NCBI GenBank assembly: GCA_039545295.1
Contig: BCIK01000002.1
Span: forward strand, 2,496 to 66,495
DNA length: 64,000 nt
From: Udeniomyces pyricola
Lineage: Eukaryota > Basidiomycota > Tremellomycetes > Cystofilobasidiales > Mrakiaceae
Reading direction: 5' to 3'
Positions within the stretch are counted from its first letter, which is position 1, and the number at the start of each line of letters is the position of its first letter. The position numbers and the translations under genes are program-made. Under the pieces are notes generated by a model that ran no database searches, was not told the DNA's origin, and saw only the letters and a program-made list of their open reading frames with translations. Shown here in pieces: positions 1-13,537 of the stretch.

Positions 1-1210
1 CCCCCCCCCCCCCCAACCTCATAGTCTTCCCTTTTCTCGCCTCTTTTGGACCTTCGCTCGCCATCCGGGCAACGCTCACGACGTCGAGAAGCCGTCCTCC
101 ATTGCCTTGACGTAGACATCGTCCGTCCGCTTTCTACGCCTGTTCATGCCTAAACAGGTCACGTCGGTCAACGAGTGCCAAGCAAAGCCTACAAAGATCC
201 TCCTGTCCATCAACGTCGTCAACGTGAAGACGAGCTCGCTCCAGAGTTCCTCGCAAGGAACTTGAGGACTATATCAAAGGGCCGCTTTCTCTTTCTTGCC
301 GCCTTGTTCCCGTTCGAGGATCTCGTCCGCGTCTACTTTGCCCATGGACGCCATGAATGTTAGGCCAGGAACGTGGCCCATTCGTTCGACCATCCGCCAT
401 CATATGTTTTCCCCTGCTACAATGGTGCTTTTACTCTCATTCTGTCCATCTGGTTCTTGGTAGCCGCACTTAACCTCATCCGGATCGACTATCTCTTCCC
501 TCACTCTCAGTAAGCGTAAAGCTGAGAGAGGCTCTGAATAGGGCTCGGAGACTACTTTGCTTGTCATCAGGTAGGAGTCTTCAGGTCAGACCGTCCCAGC
601 GTTCAAGTATCATCTCGATCATGAAGGGTCTCTTCGCCCAATATACGTCTGCGGACGACCTTTAGCCTGCACTCACTGACCCCCCTTCCGACCTCACGAT
701 CTTCCTTCCTTAGTCTTCTTCCCTCTCTCCTTACCTTGGTTCTCTCTGTCTCTTGACCCGTCCGCCTCGGTAACATCTATGAGTCATGCTTCTTCCCGTC
801 TTGTGCTACTTACAGAAAAAAGAAGGTCAACATTGGCCCCTCGATCTTTGGCTTGTCATGGACTTTTTGAAAAAGTCGCGTCATTTACTCAGCATTTGCC
901 TTCTCGACCTCACTCATGACCTTTGAAACAGCCGGTCTCCAGGTTTTCTTACTGTGTGCAAGCCATAAACTCACGGATGTCCAAGGCGGCCACTGTCTGT
1001 ACCTATCACAGATGCTATTTCCGTATACCGCGTGCCTTGCTGAACCAGCTTCTCTCAACTAGATAACCATGACATGTCTTCCTCTCCAAACGTCCGTTTC
1101 AATGAAGTTCGCCAAAGTATGAAAGGGTATACCACAAGACTCTTGCCGTCCAGCTTTATTTCTAGTAACCTTACGATCAATCTATCCCGACCGTTAAAAG
1201 CAAGCCCCCC
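1..1210. other. Gene-free left edge, probably retroelement debris
   Basis: The window opens on a run of 14 C, then T-rich and C-rich sequence with stops in all frames. I see no intact gene. It adjoins a recognisable Ty3/gypsy reverse-transcriptase remnant in the same orientation, so it may be the decayed gag/protease part of that element, but I could not read a convincing gag or protease motif. Confidence 0.35.
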
Positions 1211-1990
1211 TTCCCCCCTTTCCTTCTCCCTACCGCCATGTACACTCACTTTCCCCGCTCGAGCTTGATGCTTCACGAGAACAATCTCGCAACTTACTTC
1301 ATACATGGCTCATCAAGCCCATCACCTCCCCCGCTGATGATCCCATCCTGTTTGTCAAGAAGGCTGACGGGTTGCTCAGGCTTTACGTGAACTATCATGG
1401 CATCAACGCGATGATCGTCAAGAGTCCCTACCCACTAAATTTGATTCTCAAACATATGACAGGTTGATCAAATCGAAACAATCCTCGAGGTTCGAGCTCG
1501 GTGGAGCCTACGATCTCGTACGTAATGTCGAAGGGGAAGAGTGGAAGACTGCTTTCCGTTGCCGTTACGGCCACTTTCAGTACTAGGTCATGCCTTTCCT
1601 TGTTTGCAACACTCTTATTTTTTTCCGTTCTCTATGAGCGACTCTCTTTGCCAGTGAGCCGAGACTCCGGTGATCTTCCAACGACATCCTGTTCTTCCAA
1701 CGCATCAAACCCGAACTCACGCGACACATGCTAGAAGCACTCGGAAAACACTTCGCCATCAAACTTCGGCATCAGCCCAAAAAGTACCAATTCTACCAGG
1801 ATGAGGATTACCTCATTGTCTATCTCAATGGTGCCTATGATATCATTTTAAGACGGATTGGGCGCAGGTAAAGATTGTCATAGATTGGCTCCATTCTCGC
1901 TCCGTTTGTGCAGTGCAGAAGTTCCTGAAATTCGCAAGGTTCTATCGCAGATTCATCAATTCGTTCTCTGAGATCGCCGCTTTCACTTAA
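1211..1990 (+). mobile_element. Degenerate Ty3/gypsy retrotransposon, reverse transcriptase fragment A
   Basis: Translated pieces match the gypsy reverse-transcriptase order. Around 1211-1445 one open stretch contains SPLELDASRE, then ITSPADDPILFVKKADG and LRLYVNYHGIN, equivalent to the family's SPAGAPVLFVKKKDG..LR..DYR.LN block. At about 1492-1580 RFELGGAYDLVRNVEGEEWK and AFRCRYGHFQY match the next RT block, directly followed by a stop. Near 1680-1800 decayed thumb-region sequence (HFAIKLRHQPKKYQFYQDED) is seen. At about 1915-1988 FLKFARFYRRFINSFSEIAA matches the conserved block just after RT. Frameshifts and stops separate the pieces, so the element is dead. No terminal repeats or integrase domain were recognised. 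Confidence 0.85.
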
Positions 1991-2138
1991 GTCTCATAGC
2001 CATACGTCTTTCACCTTTCTGTCCGCGCCCTTACTACATCTGTCCCATTACCAGTAGTCATCACTCCCTCTGCTCCTCAATTGACTTAGTCTCGCCTCTT
2101 ACCTTGATGTTACGAGTTGAGGACAGTGTTCCTCAACA

Positions 2139-2335
2139 CTCGACGACATCTTGACCTTCTCCCGCACCACGTCCGAACACACTTAACATGTTCAAAGATT
2201 CCTTTAGAAGTTCCCAACCACCCAGCTTTGGGTCAAGCCCGAGAGGTGATTCTACCAAGATGTGGTCGGTCCTCACTGTCATGACGTGGGTTCCCACGGT
2301 GTCAAGATGGACCCGGCGAAGGTGAAGACTTCACC
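2139..2335 (+). mobile_element. Second Ty3/gypsy reverse transcriptase fragment (B)
   Basis: LDDILTFSRTTSEHT followed by a stop, then QLWVKPER, a stop, FYQDVVGPH and GVKMDPAKV reproduce the gypsy RT block that starts at the YLDDIL catalytic motif and runs to the GV.MDPAKV signature. The same RT region is already represented in fragment A at about 1680-1850. Fragment B is therefore a separate or rearranged copy rather than the continuation of A. It is interrupted by at least three stops and is non-functional. Confidence 0.75.
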
Positions 2336-3130
2336 AAATTAGTCCACCTATCCTTCAGCACCCTCCTCACGACCAAATCAGCGTGGTCGCCTTCACAATC
2401 GGTCTCAAGATCATCTTTGATGAAGCTGGAAGCGAGTCCAGACTTGAGGAACGCATCCATAGCTCGCTAAAAATAAGGAGAGCAGCTGTCTTCCGACTCG
2501 AACTAATCATTTCACCTTGTTTATGTGCTCATGATTGATCCCTCACATCTTCATTCCTATCCTTCGTCTTCCTAACTCCTAGCGCCACCTCACCGCGTCT
2601 TCTCCTTTCGCAACCTTTCACATATACCATCGCACCTGTGTATAGTTTCAACTTCCCACCTGGAATCTTTTACTCGAGACTATGATATCTTACACTACCT
2701 CGTACCTTGTTGTTCTCTATACTGGAAGACCTCTAGCTTCCTACGCCTACCCTTGAACCTCTCCTGAGTCCACCGGTGTGAGCCTACCCTAGACAAACGC
2801 TGAGCGCTCCCCGACCGTTGACCTGATGAAAGCTTCCGACTTTTTCCTCGGTCCTTCTACTCCGAAAACTCCCTGAACATTGACACGTAGCATCAGCCAT
2901 TGCAGACTTGTCAGTGTGCTCAACTTTCCGTCAAGCTCGCTCATCTAGAATATGTTTGGACCCCTTGCCGAGCCAGCTCACAAAGACTTAGAGCTCTGAC
3001 GGTCGCAGATCAGATAACTTTTGGTTGTGAATGTCTTTCTTATCATATAATATATCTTTTCTCCTGCCATATTGGCGTTTCCTCCCCTGTCTCGCCACAC
3101 ATCCTCTTTCAATATAATCGTTGTCTGCCA

Positions 3131-3210
3131 ATCACTTCTTCGTTCAGTCTGACTGTTTTGCATCGATCCCATCACTTCTTCGTTTAGTCTGACTGTATCG
3201 CATCGATCCC
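3131..3210. repeat. 40-bp tandem direct duplication
   Basis: Two adjacent 40-bp units, 3131-3170 and 3171-3210, both beginning ATCACTTCTTCGTT and ending GCATCGATCCC, differ at only about three positions. This looks like a simple recent tandem duplication in non-coding sequence. Confidence 0.9.
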
Positions 3211-3283
3211 ACGAAAAGCATGAATGCAATGCTTCATCGATTCGGACTCATATGTGGGAACAGGCCGTTGTGGGTGAGAACAG

Positions 3284-3777
3284 GTTTGCGGTCATGCTGA
3301 GCAGTAAGGCAGTCAAGTGAATGGTTGATTCGAAACAGGTACAGCTATATCGAAAGGACTAGTTTGTATGGCAATCGAAAGAGCCTCGATTCGGCACAAC
3401 CGTACTCGTGCGGATGGGCCGTGTGTGATCGAGTCAAGTCGGTGGCAATGACGGTCGGCCAGCGTCCAACGCGTCATGGGAGAGTGGCCATCCCACGGGG
3501 AACAGTTATGGGATATAGGCGTAATGAAACAATCGATGATATGAAGATGAGTCGACTAATAAAGAGCAGAGAAAAAAAAGAGATATAAGACCGGAGCTAC
3601 AACCATGGCAGTCGTGACATCATGTCCTCTTTTTCTCTAGCTAGCTACCTACTTCTTTCAGAGTGCTAATGTAATCATATCCAATGTGACGTGCGAAGGA
3701 GTCTGAGGAAAAGAACTTGTTTGCAGTCATGTCGAGCGATGGAGCGATCAAGTGGTTGGTTGATTCGATACCGGTAC
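3284..3777. repeat. Diverged direct repeat pair (3284-3342 and 3719-3777)
   Basis: Two 59-bp segments share the pattern GTTTGC.GTCATG ... ATCAAGTG.TTGGTTGATTCGA (or its near match) and end in GGTAC. They are clearly related but diverged at roughly a quarter of positions. They may be remnants of a dispersed repeat or element termini. Confidence 0.6.
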
Positions 3778-4369
3778 GAAATTATCATCGAACAAGCCAG
3801 CAGAAATTCTGATTGTGGATATACGATGGTCCACACATGATCAGTGGTACTTGACCCTGTATCATAGCATATATACTTTCTAGCTGTAAGGAAAGAATCG
3901 AATTACTCAGACCGAGCATCGGCAATAGCATCAGTATCAACTCTAGCAGAGCGCAGGGCGATAGTCCATCAATTTGTATCTACCTTATGTGTGTAATGAC
4001 ACTCATGTGAGCATCAGATTTATGTCACGTGTGATGCTTGACTCCATATATATTATATGTGGTGATATGAGCAGGACATTCGATGTTGAGGCATGACAAT
4101 CAACCACGTTTGATGGTCAGGCATGTCGGTCATGGGAAGGGCACCTCAGACATGATGGTACCAGGCAACTACGCGTAAAAGAATTAACAAGCATGACGAG
4201 AGGCCGCGATATGGTTTTGAGGCTGGGTATGCTTCGCAAAAAAACATCATGCCAGAGCATCCAATATAAAGAACGCCTCAATTGCAACTTTACTAGTAGT
4301 CAGGGTAAGTGGTTGATTGAGATCAAATGAGATCGAGTCTAATCGTAGGTACATGGTAGAGGGGCAAAT

Positions 4370-6244
4370 TTACGACAGGATCTATCAGACAATGAATAGA
4401 AGACAAGTTAAGTCAGCATTGTAAGCATTGTGAGCTTAAGGCTTAAGCCAATGAGCAGCACTCACGGCAAGCAGCACGACCCCAACTACTATCAATAGGA
4501 TAAGTATCAACCACATCATCCTACGCCCGGCCTTTCTTTGATACTCGTGAGCAGTCGTTAGCTCCTGAGCAGCCGATGTTGTATTGTTGGCAACCGAAGA
4601 GATGTTGGACTCAATACTGTCTGTATATGGATGGTTTCGATTCGTCCAAAGGGAACAGTATAATTAGGGTCAATCAACATATTTCCGTGTGTTACGGACG
4701 ATGTCAGGCAGGCCACGCACCTATCATGCCACCTTGCTCCACCACCAAGCTGCCAAGATCCCTGAAGATCTCGTTGAGCTCATGAATACCTGATTCAATC
4801 TCCCGGATCTCTGTTTCTCGCTCGAGGATCTGAGTTTCTTGAAACTCAAGCTCGTGAGCGGGGATACTATCGTGAGAGCAATCTCAGTGAGTATGTCTCA
4901 AAACACCCCGGATACGATGCCAATCCAGTCTGGGCAGACATACATTTGTTGAGTTACTCGTTGCTCTTGCATGAGCTGTTGCGTCTCCCCCTGGTCAGAC
5001 AATTGTAGCAAATGAGTCTCCTCCCTGGAATCCTCGAAAGTTAGCTCGAATGCGGGTACATCACGCGCTCAGGATCTTACAGACGAGGACGGAACTCACT
5101 CCTGAACGATTTGTTTTTGAGCCTCGACAAAGCTTCTTTGTCTTTCCGCCGCCGCCTTCTGAATTTTTTGAAAGTTATTGAGCGATGATTGAAACTCGCG
5201 TGAGAGCTTCTGCTGAAGAACTTTACGTTGCTGCTCGACGCAGAATGTAATGAGTGATCAGGCAGTTGTCCAAGTCAGAGGACAATTCAAGCACACCGGA
5301 AGCATTGATAGTACAAGCAAGTTGATTGTTGGAAGAAGTATATAGCAAGACAGAAAAAGGGACACTAAGAGTCAGTGAATTGCATTTGATCGTGAGTTAG
5401 CATTGCGGGCAGGATCTGGACGGACAGGCTCGTTGGCTGGAATAGGAAACGCAGATAGAGATTTGATGGCGGTCGTCGAGTGTTTGATGAGGTCACGAGT
5501 TGTATCAAGTAGGTTGGTTCTGTACGATAGATGACCCAATATGCGTCAGCCGTGAACATCTGCTGGAACAGAAAAGACATGGCCGAAAGTGACGTAACAA
5601 CGAGGAAAAGAAATTGTTGATATCTTCGACATCAGCGATGTACAGCAAAAGCTAGTACCCAGAGCTTCTCAGCGATGTTGATGCTTTATGCCTCTGATGA
5701 CAAGTTACGACGTGGATCTCGAACGACTACCGTACTAAGATAGCCATGCCCCTACTACTGCGGACACATCCAGCTGGAATATCAAGAAAGATCTGCGAGG
5801 AGAGTTGTGCGAGAAGTATGATTCCTCTGTATCATCCTACGCGCGCAGGCTATCTGCTGAGGAAGCCTCATGGGGGCCACGCGTGGAGCGAAGCGTGGAT
5901 GGGGTGCGAGCATCACTGCGACGTGAAGGACATGATCTTACAAGCTGTCGCGAACCGAGGCGGAACCGGCGCTGTCGAGCCGTTCGATCAGCTTCTCGAT
6001 ACCTTTGACGTTGGCATTGATTTTGAATATCTGTATCGAGACAGAGTCCTTGACCTTATCGAAGGAGTCTAGATTGGAAAAGGAATGAAGAGACGATAAA
6101 TGAGTATGGACGGAGAGGTATGACGACGCGGAGTGATCCAGGGTAGTCAAGATTGGCAGGTGTGAACGAACCCAGGGCTTGAGAGGAGTTGGAGGATGTT
6201 CCCCTGAGAGGTAGGCCGCGCTCAAGATCGGATTGGAAGGACAT
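4370..6244 (-). CDS. PEP12: PEP12-like endosomal syntaxin (Qa-SNARE)
   Basis: This is a t-SNARE of the Pep12/syntaxin-7 group, which pairs with Qb, Qc and R-SNAREs to fuse Golgi-derived vesicles with endosome or vacuole. Translation starts MSFQSDLERGLPLRG at 6244. An N-terminal three-helix domain is spread over the exons carrying DSFDKVKDSVSIQIFKINAN and TNLLDTTRDLIKHSTTAIKS. Next comes QQRKVLQQKLSREFQSSL.NFQKIQKAAAERQRSF, very like syntaxin 7. The SNARE helix follows (ILERETEIREIESGIHELNE, then IFRDLGSLVVEQGGMI, with the layer-zero glutamine in VEQGG). The protein ends in a single membrane anchor, MMWLILILLIVVGVVLLA. There are about six introns. The last intron may be spliced to end at 4370 (...LLAILS) or read through to about 4436. 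The boundary near 5445 uses a GTCCGT donor that I inferred from frame. Confidence 0.88.
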
Positions 6245-6805
6245 GTGAAGACAGAAGGAATGGATGAATGGGTAAAGAGGGATCGGAAGAAGGGGGGGAT
6301 TGCAGCTGAGGGAAGTGACAGGTTGATGGGTAGATGGCTGATGATAGGGTTGTGGTGATCAGGGACGTGTCGCGGAAAGGGTCATGATGATACATCATGA
6401 TTATGTCAAATCATGATCATGCACTGTGGAGGCTTATTAGAAGCACATGCGCATTTGCAATCTGCATGTTCGCTCAAGCTCCCAAGGGAGGTTCATCGTT
6501 CATCATGATCGATGACACGCCACAAGCTGGATGTGCAACTCATAATCATGAAGAATTAACGGGATAACGAGAGTTCGAGAGTTTGTTGGTATGGCGCGCG
6601 GCGGTTGGTCGATTCTGGCCGATTCTCATAATCGGATCGATGGATTGAGAAGGCTGGCAAGCGATTGTCAAGTCGATGGATGGTCCCCGGTCCCCCCCTC
6701 CTCTGAGCTCTCCGGCCCCTCGATCCACTCAATCTCCACAGCTCCACCCCCCGCCAATCAGCAACTCACCATCCACATACCCGTACACATACACATCTCG
6801 TCATC
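6245..6805. promoter_or_regulatory. Divergent intergenic region with TCATGAT palindromes
   Basis: This 560-bp region separates the divergent PEP12 and NDUFS7 starts and must hold both promoters. Copies of ATCATGAT/TCATGATCATG occur near 6383-6420 and again near 6500-6550. They could be binding sites, or may only reflect an AT-rich spacer. No gene was seen. Confidence 0.35.
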
Positions 6806-8282
<1,477 letters not shown>

Positions 8283-8436
8283 GCCAGCCTCACCAGCTCT
8301 CATCGACTTTCACTCCTGTCCACCTTTCTTTTCTTTCGAGTTGTATCTCAAAGCTCCCTTCGCATTCCTCTCTGGTTCCCTCCTGATTTTTTTTCTTTTG
8401 ACTATGATCTCTGTGCCTACTATGATCAATTGCATC

Positions 8437-11400
8437 TCAATCCTCGAATCGTTCGCAATCGTCTCCTCCAGCTGGATTCAGCCGACTCGGTAAACTCGGA
8501 CTAAAAGCTCTCGCACCATTCCCGCGCCCAATGAAAGAGGGCAGACTTCCCGTCGTTCGCTCTCCCAACTGCAACGTTCTCCCTATTCCATTTTGCCCCT
8601 TGACAGCAGAAGGTGAACCGGGGAAGCTTGATGCGCTACCTGATCCAACGACTGAGAGCGGAGAACCGAATGAACCAGCTCCTCCACCTATTTGTCGACC
8701 GTACAGGCTCCGATCTCTGCCAACCGTAGGGTTTCCGCCGAGACTCGAGCCAGGCGAAGCGTTTTGAAGAGGGACATGCGAGTTAGAGGGTGGATCGGGA
8801 AACTTGGCTAAGAAGCTACGATCAAGATCACGAGGGTCCAAAATGGTGTCGTCCGAGCTTGGTGTCTCATTGAGAAGCGCTCGAAGGTCCATACCCCCGG
8901 ACCTAGAGAGCGTTGAGTTTAGCGATATCATAGGCCGAGGCGAGGGATGGACTTGCGAATGGTTATTGTGGGTGCCTGACAGATGCGCATCGAGCGTGAT
9001 GGACGATGCTCGAGACGAGCGAGGCGAATGAATTGCCTGACAGAGGGAGGTACATGACCGAGCAAGGAGAACTAGCGTAAGTCGAAGGTCCGCATATGTC
9101 GACGAAAAGTAGACGATTGTAGGAAGCAGAGGTGCGGAAGGAAGCAGAGAATATGACAAGAGAATAAGAGAGCACGAACAGCTTCTCCGTTAACCATGTT
9201 GACGTCGGCAAGAGACGAGAGCGATGCTAATAGCGAAGAAGATGGCGAGATGTTGCGTCCCTGAGCATAACCACAATGGATGATAACCAGATCGGTCAGC
9301 CAGGGCAGCCAGTATGTATGTAAGAGAATTCACGAATATCACGCACTTCAATCTTGGCGATCCCAGCCGCCTTTTTCCGAGCAGTAGTGCCGCCTCCGAC
9401 CACTCGCTTTGTTGTTGTAGGCAGAGGGGCGCTCTCTTCAGGCGCTGGCTTCCTTGATGAAGCCATAGAGCTTATGCTAGCGACCGAGTTGGCCGCCTCG
9501 TCTAGAGCAGCCTTCTTCCTTCTCTTAACAACCGCTCGCTTAGGCTCCGTCGACACGGACTCTTCATCGGCAACAGAATCGGCTGGTAGACGGACACGCT
9601 TCCTCGAGGTGCCTGCTGTGATGATCGGTGCGACTGGGGCGATAGGTGTAGCTATGATTGGGGGCGTATCTTCTTCCATCAGATCCGGCTTGGGTTTGCT
9701 CTTGCCGGACCCAGACGCGGCGGGCTTGCGATTGAGGTCTTTAAGCAGAGCGCTTCCCTTACCACCTCCACCACGACGACCACCACGACGTTTGGTCCCC
9801 CGCGAGGCAACAATGGCTCGGTAATCGATCGTTTTTTTGGAGAGGTAATAGTGCAAAACGCATGCAGCGGGCGACTTGTTAGGAAGGTACGAGGCAATCT
9901 TGCCTATTGACGGAGCAGGGGGGGGAGAGAGGGGAGGGGGAGTTCCGAATCAGCCACCATTCATTGGATCAGCATCTGCAAGGAAACTTTGAATCCTTCG
10001 AATTCGAACGTACCGAATTGTTTGGGGAAGGCGGCAAACTTGGCGACAAAAATCTCCTTCTCGTCGTCCTCCCACGTACTCTCTTCCACAGCCGCTCCGT
10101 CGCCAAGATAGAAAGCTGTCGGATCTCGGACAAGCCCATTGTCATCCGACCAGAGATCGCCGCTCAAGCCGTGACACCGGTCGGCCTTGATGCCATCCAG
10201 GTCGAGGTCGGGTACGACAGCTGTCGTCCTGGCCGCCCGAAGGTTTGGATCCCTACTGTCGGCGTCTTCCAGTGAGGCAAGGATTGATTGAAACTCGGCT
10301 TCGCTACGAACAGCATCGGCAAAGTAGCCACCTCCGGCGCCCATAAGGGACTCAGCGGGATTACCTCGGGATGACCGCGACGCCCGGGACGTTCGATGAA
10401 CTTCGTCAAATAGAGGCAATCCACCAAGTGGGGTGATGCCAACAGGTGTAGAAGGATGGCGAGGGTTCTGATGGGGGGGGAATCGAGCTTTTTGCGAGAT
10501 GCGCTCCAAGCGAGAGCAGGTCGCCTGCCACTCGGCGTCGAGAGTCTTGTACGTCAATTGTAAAGCAGTGATCTTCAGCGATCGCGCTTGCAAGCCAGCC
10601 TGATGACGAGCATGAGCGTTGACAACGAGCCGTAGGGGTGGAGGAGAAAATGGTAAGGGAAGTGCGAATTGCGAAGCATCAATAGGTGGCGAGTCAGGTT
10701 CGAGCTGGCGTGGCAGGAGCGTGTCGATGACATTGGCCAGCACGCTCATCGACACCTGCGAACGAGCCCGGATGAGCACCTCCAACGTTGAGCCATTGAC
10801 TTGATTGGAGACGCGGTCGTCGTCAACGGGCATAGGAGCGTCACCGGATTCAGCAGAAAGAGGTATAGGAACATCGGATGCGGCAACTTGTGGAGGCGAT
10901 GAAGGCAGGAGAGGTGATTTGACAATGGTTTCAAGCGGAGGGCCAGGCGAAAGTGGAGGAATGGGCGATAGTGATGGACCGATGGCCATCTCAACATCGC
11001 TATCAGCCGCCTTCGAATCGTCGTGAGATAAAGACGTCAGTGGAGGTGGTGTTCTCGGCTGAACAGAGTTGGTCGGAAGAGCGGAATCATTTGAAGTGAT
11101 AGGCGAGATCGGCTGAGCAGAGGGGGAAAGGGGGAGAACAGGCGAGCGAGGACGAGGGGGCGTAGATGGTGGCGCGGGATCTACGAGGTCATGATTCGCA
11201 TGAGCCTTCGGAACGTCTGGAGTATCGATGGATGATGGGTCTGTCAGCGGAATAAGGCGAGCAGGTGAAGATGGAGAGGAGTTTGGATGTAGTTGGGCGC
11301 AGTCCATCGCAGCGATATCGACCTCCAACGCAACTGACGGATCGGCCGGTGGCGAGAGTGACTCAGAAGGGCTAGGCTGAGGAGCATGAGACATACAAGA

Positions 11401-13537
11401 TGGCTGACTCAGGTCTTTAGCTTCAAGTTCAAGAAGTAGAGGCGGCGGAGTTGAAGGGCGAGAGGTATCAGGGCAAAGAAAAGAATCCTTGTCGACAGGT
11501 TGAGCCGAGACGGCATGTGGAGACAACATGGATCGTGACGCCAATTCGGAAGAGGCGACAACATCTTCTAGTCGCATTGAAGGCGGGAGTGGAGGGGTGT
11601 CTGGATGTTGCAGGGCTGTCGACGGCGCGCGCTCGTAGACAACTTGGCCTTCCTCGTGGTCCTCTTCTGGTCGCTCGCCTTCCTCATATTCATCGTCCGG
11701 CTTGACCGCCGTCGAGTTGGACCGCACCGGAGATGACTGAGTTCGAGCTGTTGAGAGGCTCGAGAGCTTGGAGGTGGAGGTGAAGCCTCGAGGAGGGGAC
11801 GAGACACGGTATGAGATTCGATCCGTGAGACGGACAGGCTTCTCGTCAAGGGTCGGACTCGGTCGACTCGTCGTGGCGCGCGTTGGGACAGTGTTAGGTG
11901 TAGATGTGGGATAATCGTAGTCAAGCACCGGATATCTCTCCTCGCGAGGAGGGGGAAAGCTTGCGCGGTAATTTGGAAAAGGGAGAGAAGTCGCGCCGCG
12001 TGTCGATGGAGGAGCAGGCAAGCCAGACGCCCGACTAGATGTGTGCGGGAAGGAGGGAAAGCGCGATGACGATGATGCAGGTGCTGTCGGCACGAACGAC
12101 TGCGCAGAATGAGGTCGGGTATGGGCATTCGAGTGCCACGAAGGCGAAGGGAGAGGGTCCGCAGGAGGCAGGTGTGGCGGCGGCTGACGAGCAGGAGGCA
12201 CATTGTCAGGGCGAGAGTCTCGACTATAGAGACAAAGACAAGAGTGATTCCAAGCATCAGGGTATGAGAACTACTGGTGAGAAGGAAGGGAGGCGTTTGG
12301 GAGTCGAAGGAAGACGAAAGGAAGTGGATGTTCCCCAATGACTTACTCGTAATAATCCCACTCAACTTTTGGTGCTTCAGCTTCATACATTGTCAATCTT
12401 GGCGGGCGACCACGCGAGTCTCCATCCCTATCCCTATAGCTATCTGGTCCCCCTCCCACTCCGTGCCAGTCACGACGGCGACCTCCCACTCCTCCGCTAC
12501 CTCGTTCTCTCAGAGGTCCATCTACGAGATCACGGTCCCGCCCGAGGCTCTCGTCACCGATTCGGCCTTTGAGGCTGCTGGATGTGTAGGGCTTTCCGCT
12601 GTGCGGTTGTACAGAGAACGATGTCGATCCGGTGAGATTCGGATTAAGTGGGGATGCACCCGAGGCCGATCTCTCGCGGTCGCGATGATCGTTAAAACGA
12701 CGCGAGCCAGATGGCGAGAAGTTCGGACGTTGAGGCAAAGCGAGGCTCAGCTGAGGCGGGCCACCGGAGAACGCGCCGTCGCCGCTAGCTCCGCCAAGGG
12801 TGTTGAATGAGTCCCATTGCTGCTGCTGCTGTTGTTGCTGTCGGCGTGGGTGAGACGAAAAAGACGTCAAAGGGGCAGAGGAAGCCGGATGCGTAGGCGG
12901 AGACGAAGAGCGCGGCCGACTCGTAGATTGAAAGCGGGATCGATCGGAGACGGGCGGAGGCGAGTGGTTCCTGTAGGATGTCGACCGAGACGATAGACTC
13001 GTGGAAGGTAATGGAGGCGAAGGCGGCGGGTAGCGCGAGGACGAGCCAGTTGAGGATGAATGAAATGAGCCCTGAGCGGGAGGCAAGGCAAGAGACACGC
13101 GACGATTGGTGAGCGCTTTATCCATACAAACATATCGACGCGTTTCAAGGCGAAAACTGATGACCTGATTGTCCAGGATCATATTTCGGGATGAGTCTCG
13201 AGGAGTGATGACAGGTATATGGACAGAAGAGACAAACCTGCTGATCTTGCTTGGCGTTTCCTCTGTCAGCACCTGAGCTACCTCCGAGACTTTCCTCACC
13301 GGCGGAGCTGCGGTGATGCTCAGTTACGTGGGTTTGATGAGCTCCCCAGCGTGAGGAGTTGGAGGAGCCATCACGGGAAGAAGGTTGGACAGGGCTTCTT
13401 AGTCTTGGGTCGCGGTCCCTTGTGGAGGAATCGTTGAGGGCAACGAGGTTGGCGTTGTGGTCGCGTCGTCTCCACTCGTCGTGATGATGGTTTGGAGGAT
13501 CTGGATACATAGTGCGGGAGGAGACGGGAGATGACAA
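8437..13537 (-). CDS. SNT1: SNT1/NCoR-like SANT-domain corepressor (Set3C subunit)
   Basis: This is a large, mostly disordered protein of about 1,500 residues built on one recognisable SANT domain. The domain reads WEDDEKEIFVAKFAAFPKQF, then GKIASYLPNKSPAACVLHYY and LSKKTIDYRAIVA across intron about 9906-10006. This is the Snt1/NCoR/SMRT pattern (WTDEEKEIF...FPKQFGKIA...LPNKT...CV.YYY.TK), the scaffold of the Set3 histone deacetylase complex. Upstream are Pro/Ser-rich repeats, a run of 8 Gln near 12810-12835, and an R/D/G-rich stretch. A coiled segment (LQLTYKTLDAEWQATCSRLE) precedes the SANT domain. After it come basic nuclear-localisation-like clusters (KRRGGRRGG, KRRKKA). Introns lie at about 13072-13237, 12232-12343, 9906-10006, 9285-9342 and 9027-9186. 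The start may be M at 13537 or the later MYPDPP. No second SANT domain was found. Confidence 0.82.

Larger units (their letters stand above)
2336..4369. other. Gene-free AT-richer region with short repeats
   Basis: No reading frame here looks coding; ORFs such as 3325-3588 have no recognisable motif or codon pattern. The stretch holds a 40-bp tandem duplication and a diverged pair of about 59 bp, listed separately. It lies between the retroelement remnants and the 3' end of the syntaxin gene, and is probably further decayed repeat sequence. Confidence 0.5.

Noticed and set aside
3325..3588. 87-residue plus-strand ORF in the left gene-free region
   Set aside because: No motif, no splice context, and it includes part of a diverged direct repeat.
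11568..12386. 272-residue minus-strand ORF
   Set aside because: It overlaps the SNT1 coding exon in a different frame; Ser/Leu/Arg-rich shadow translation of a low-complexity region.
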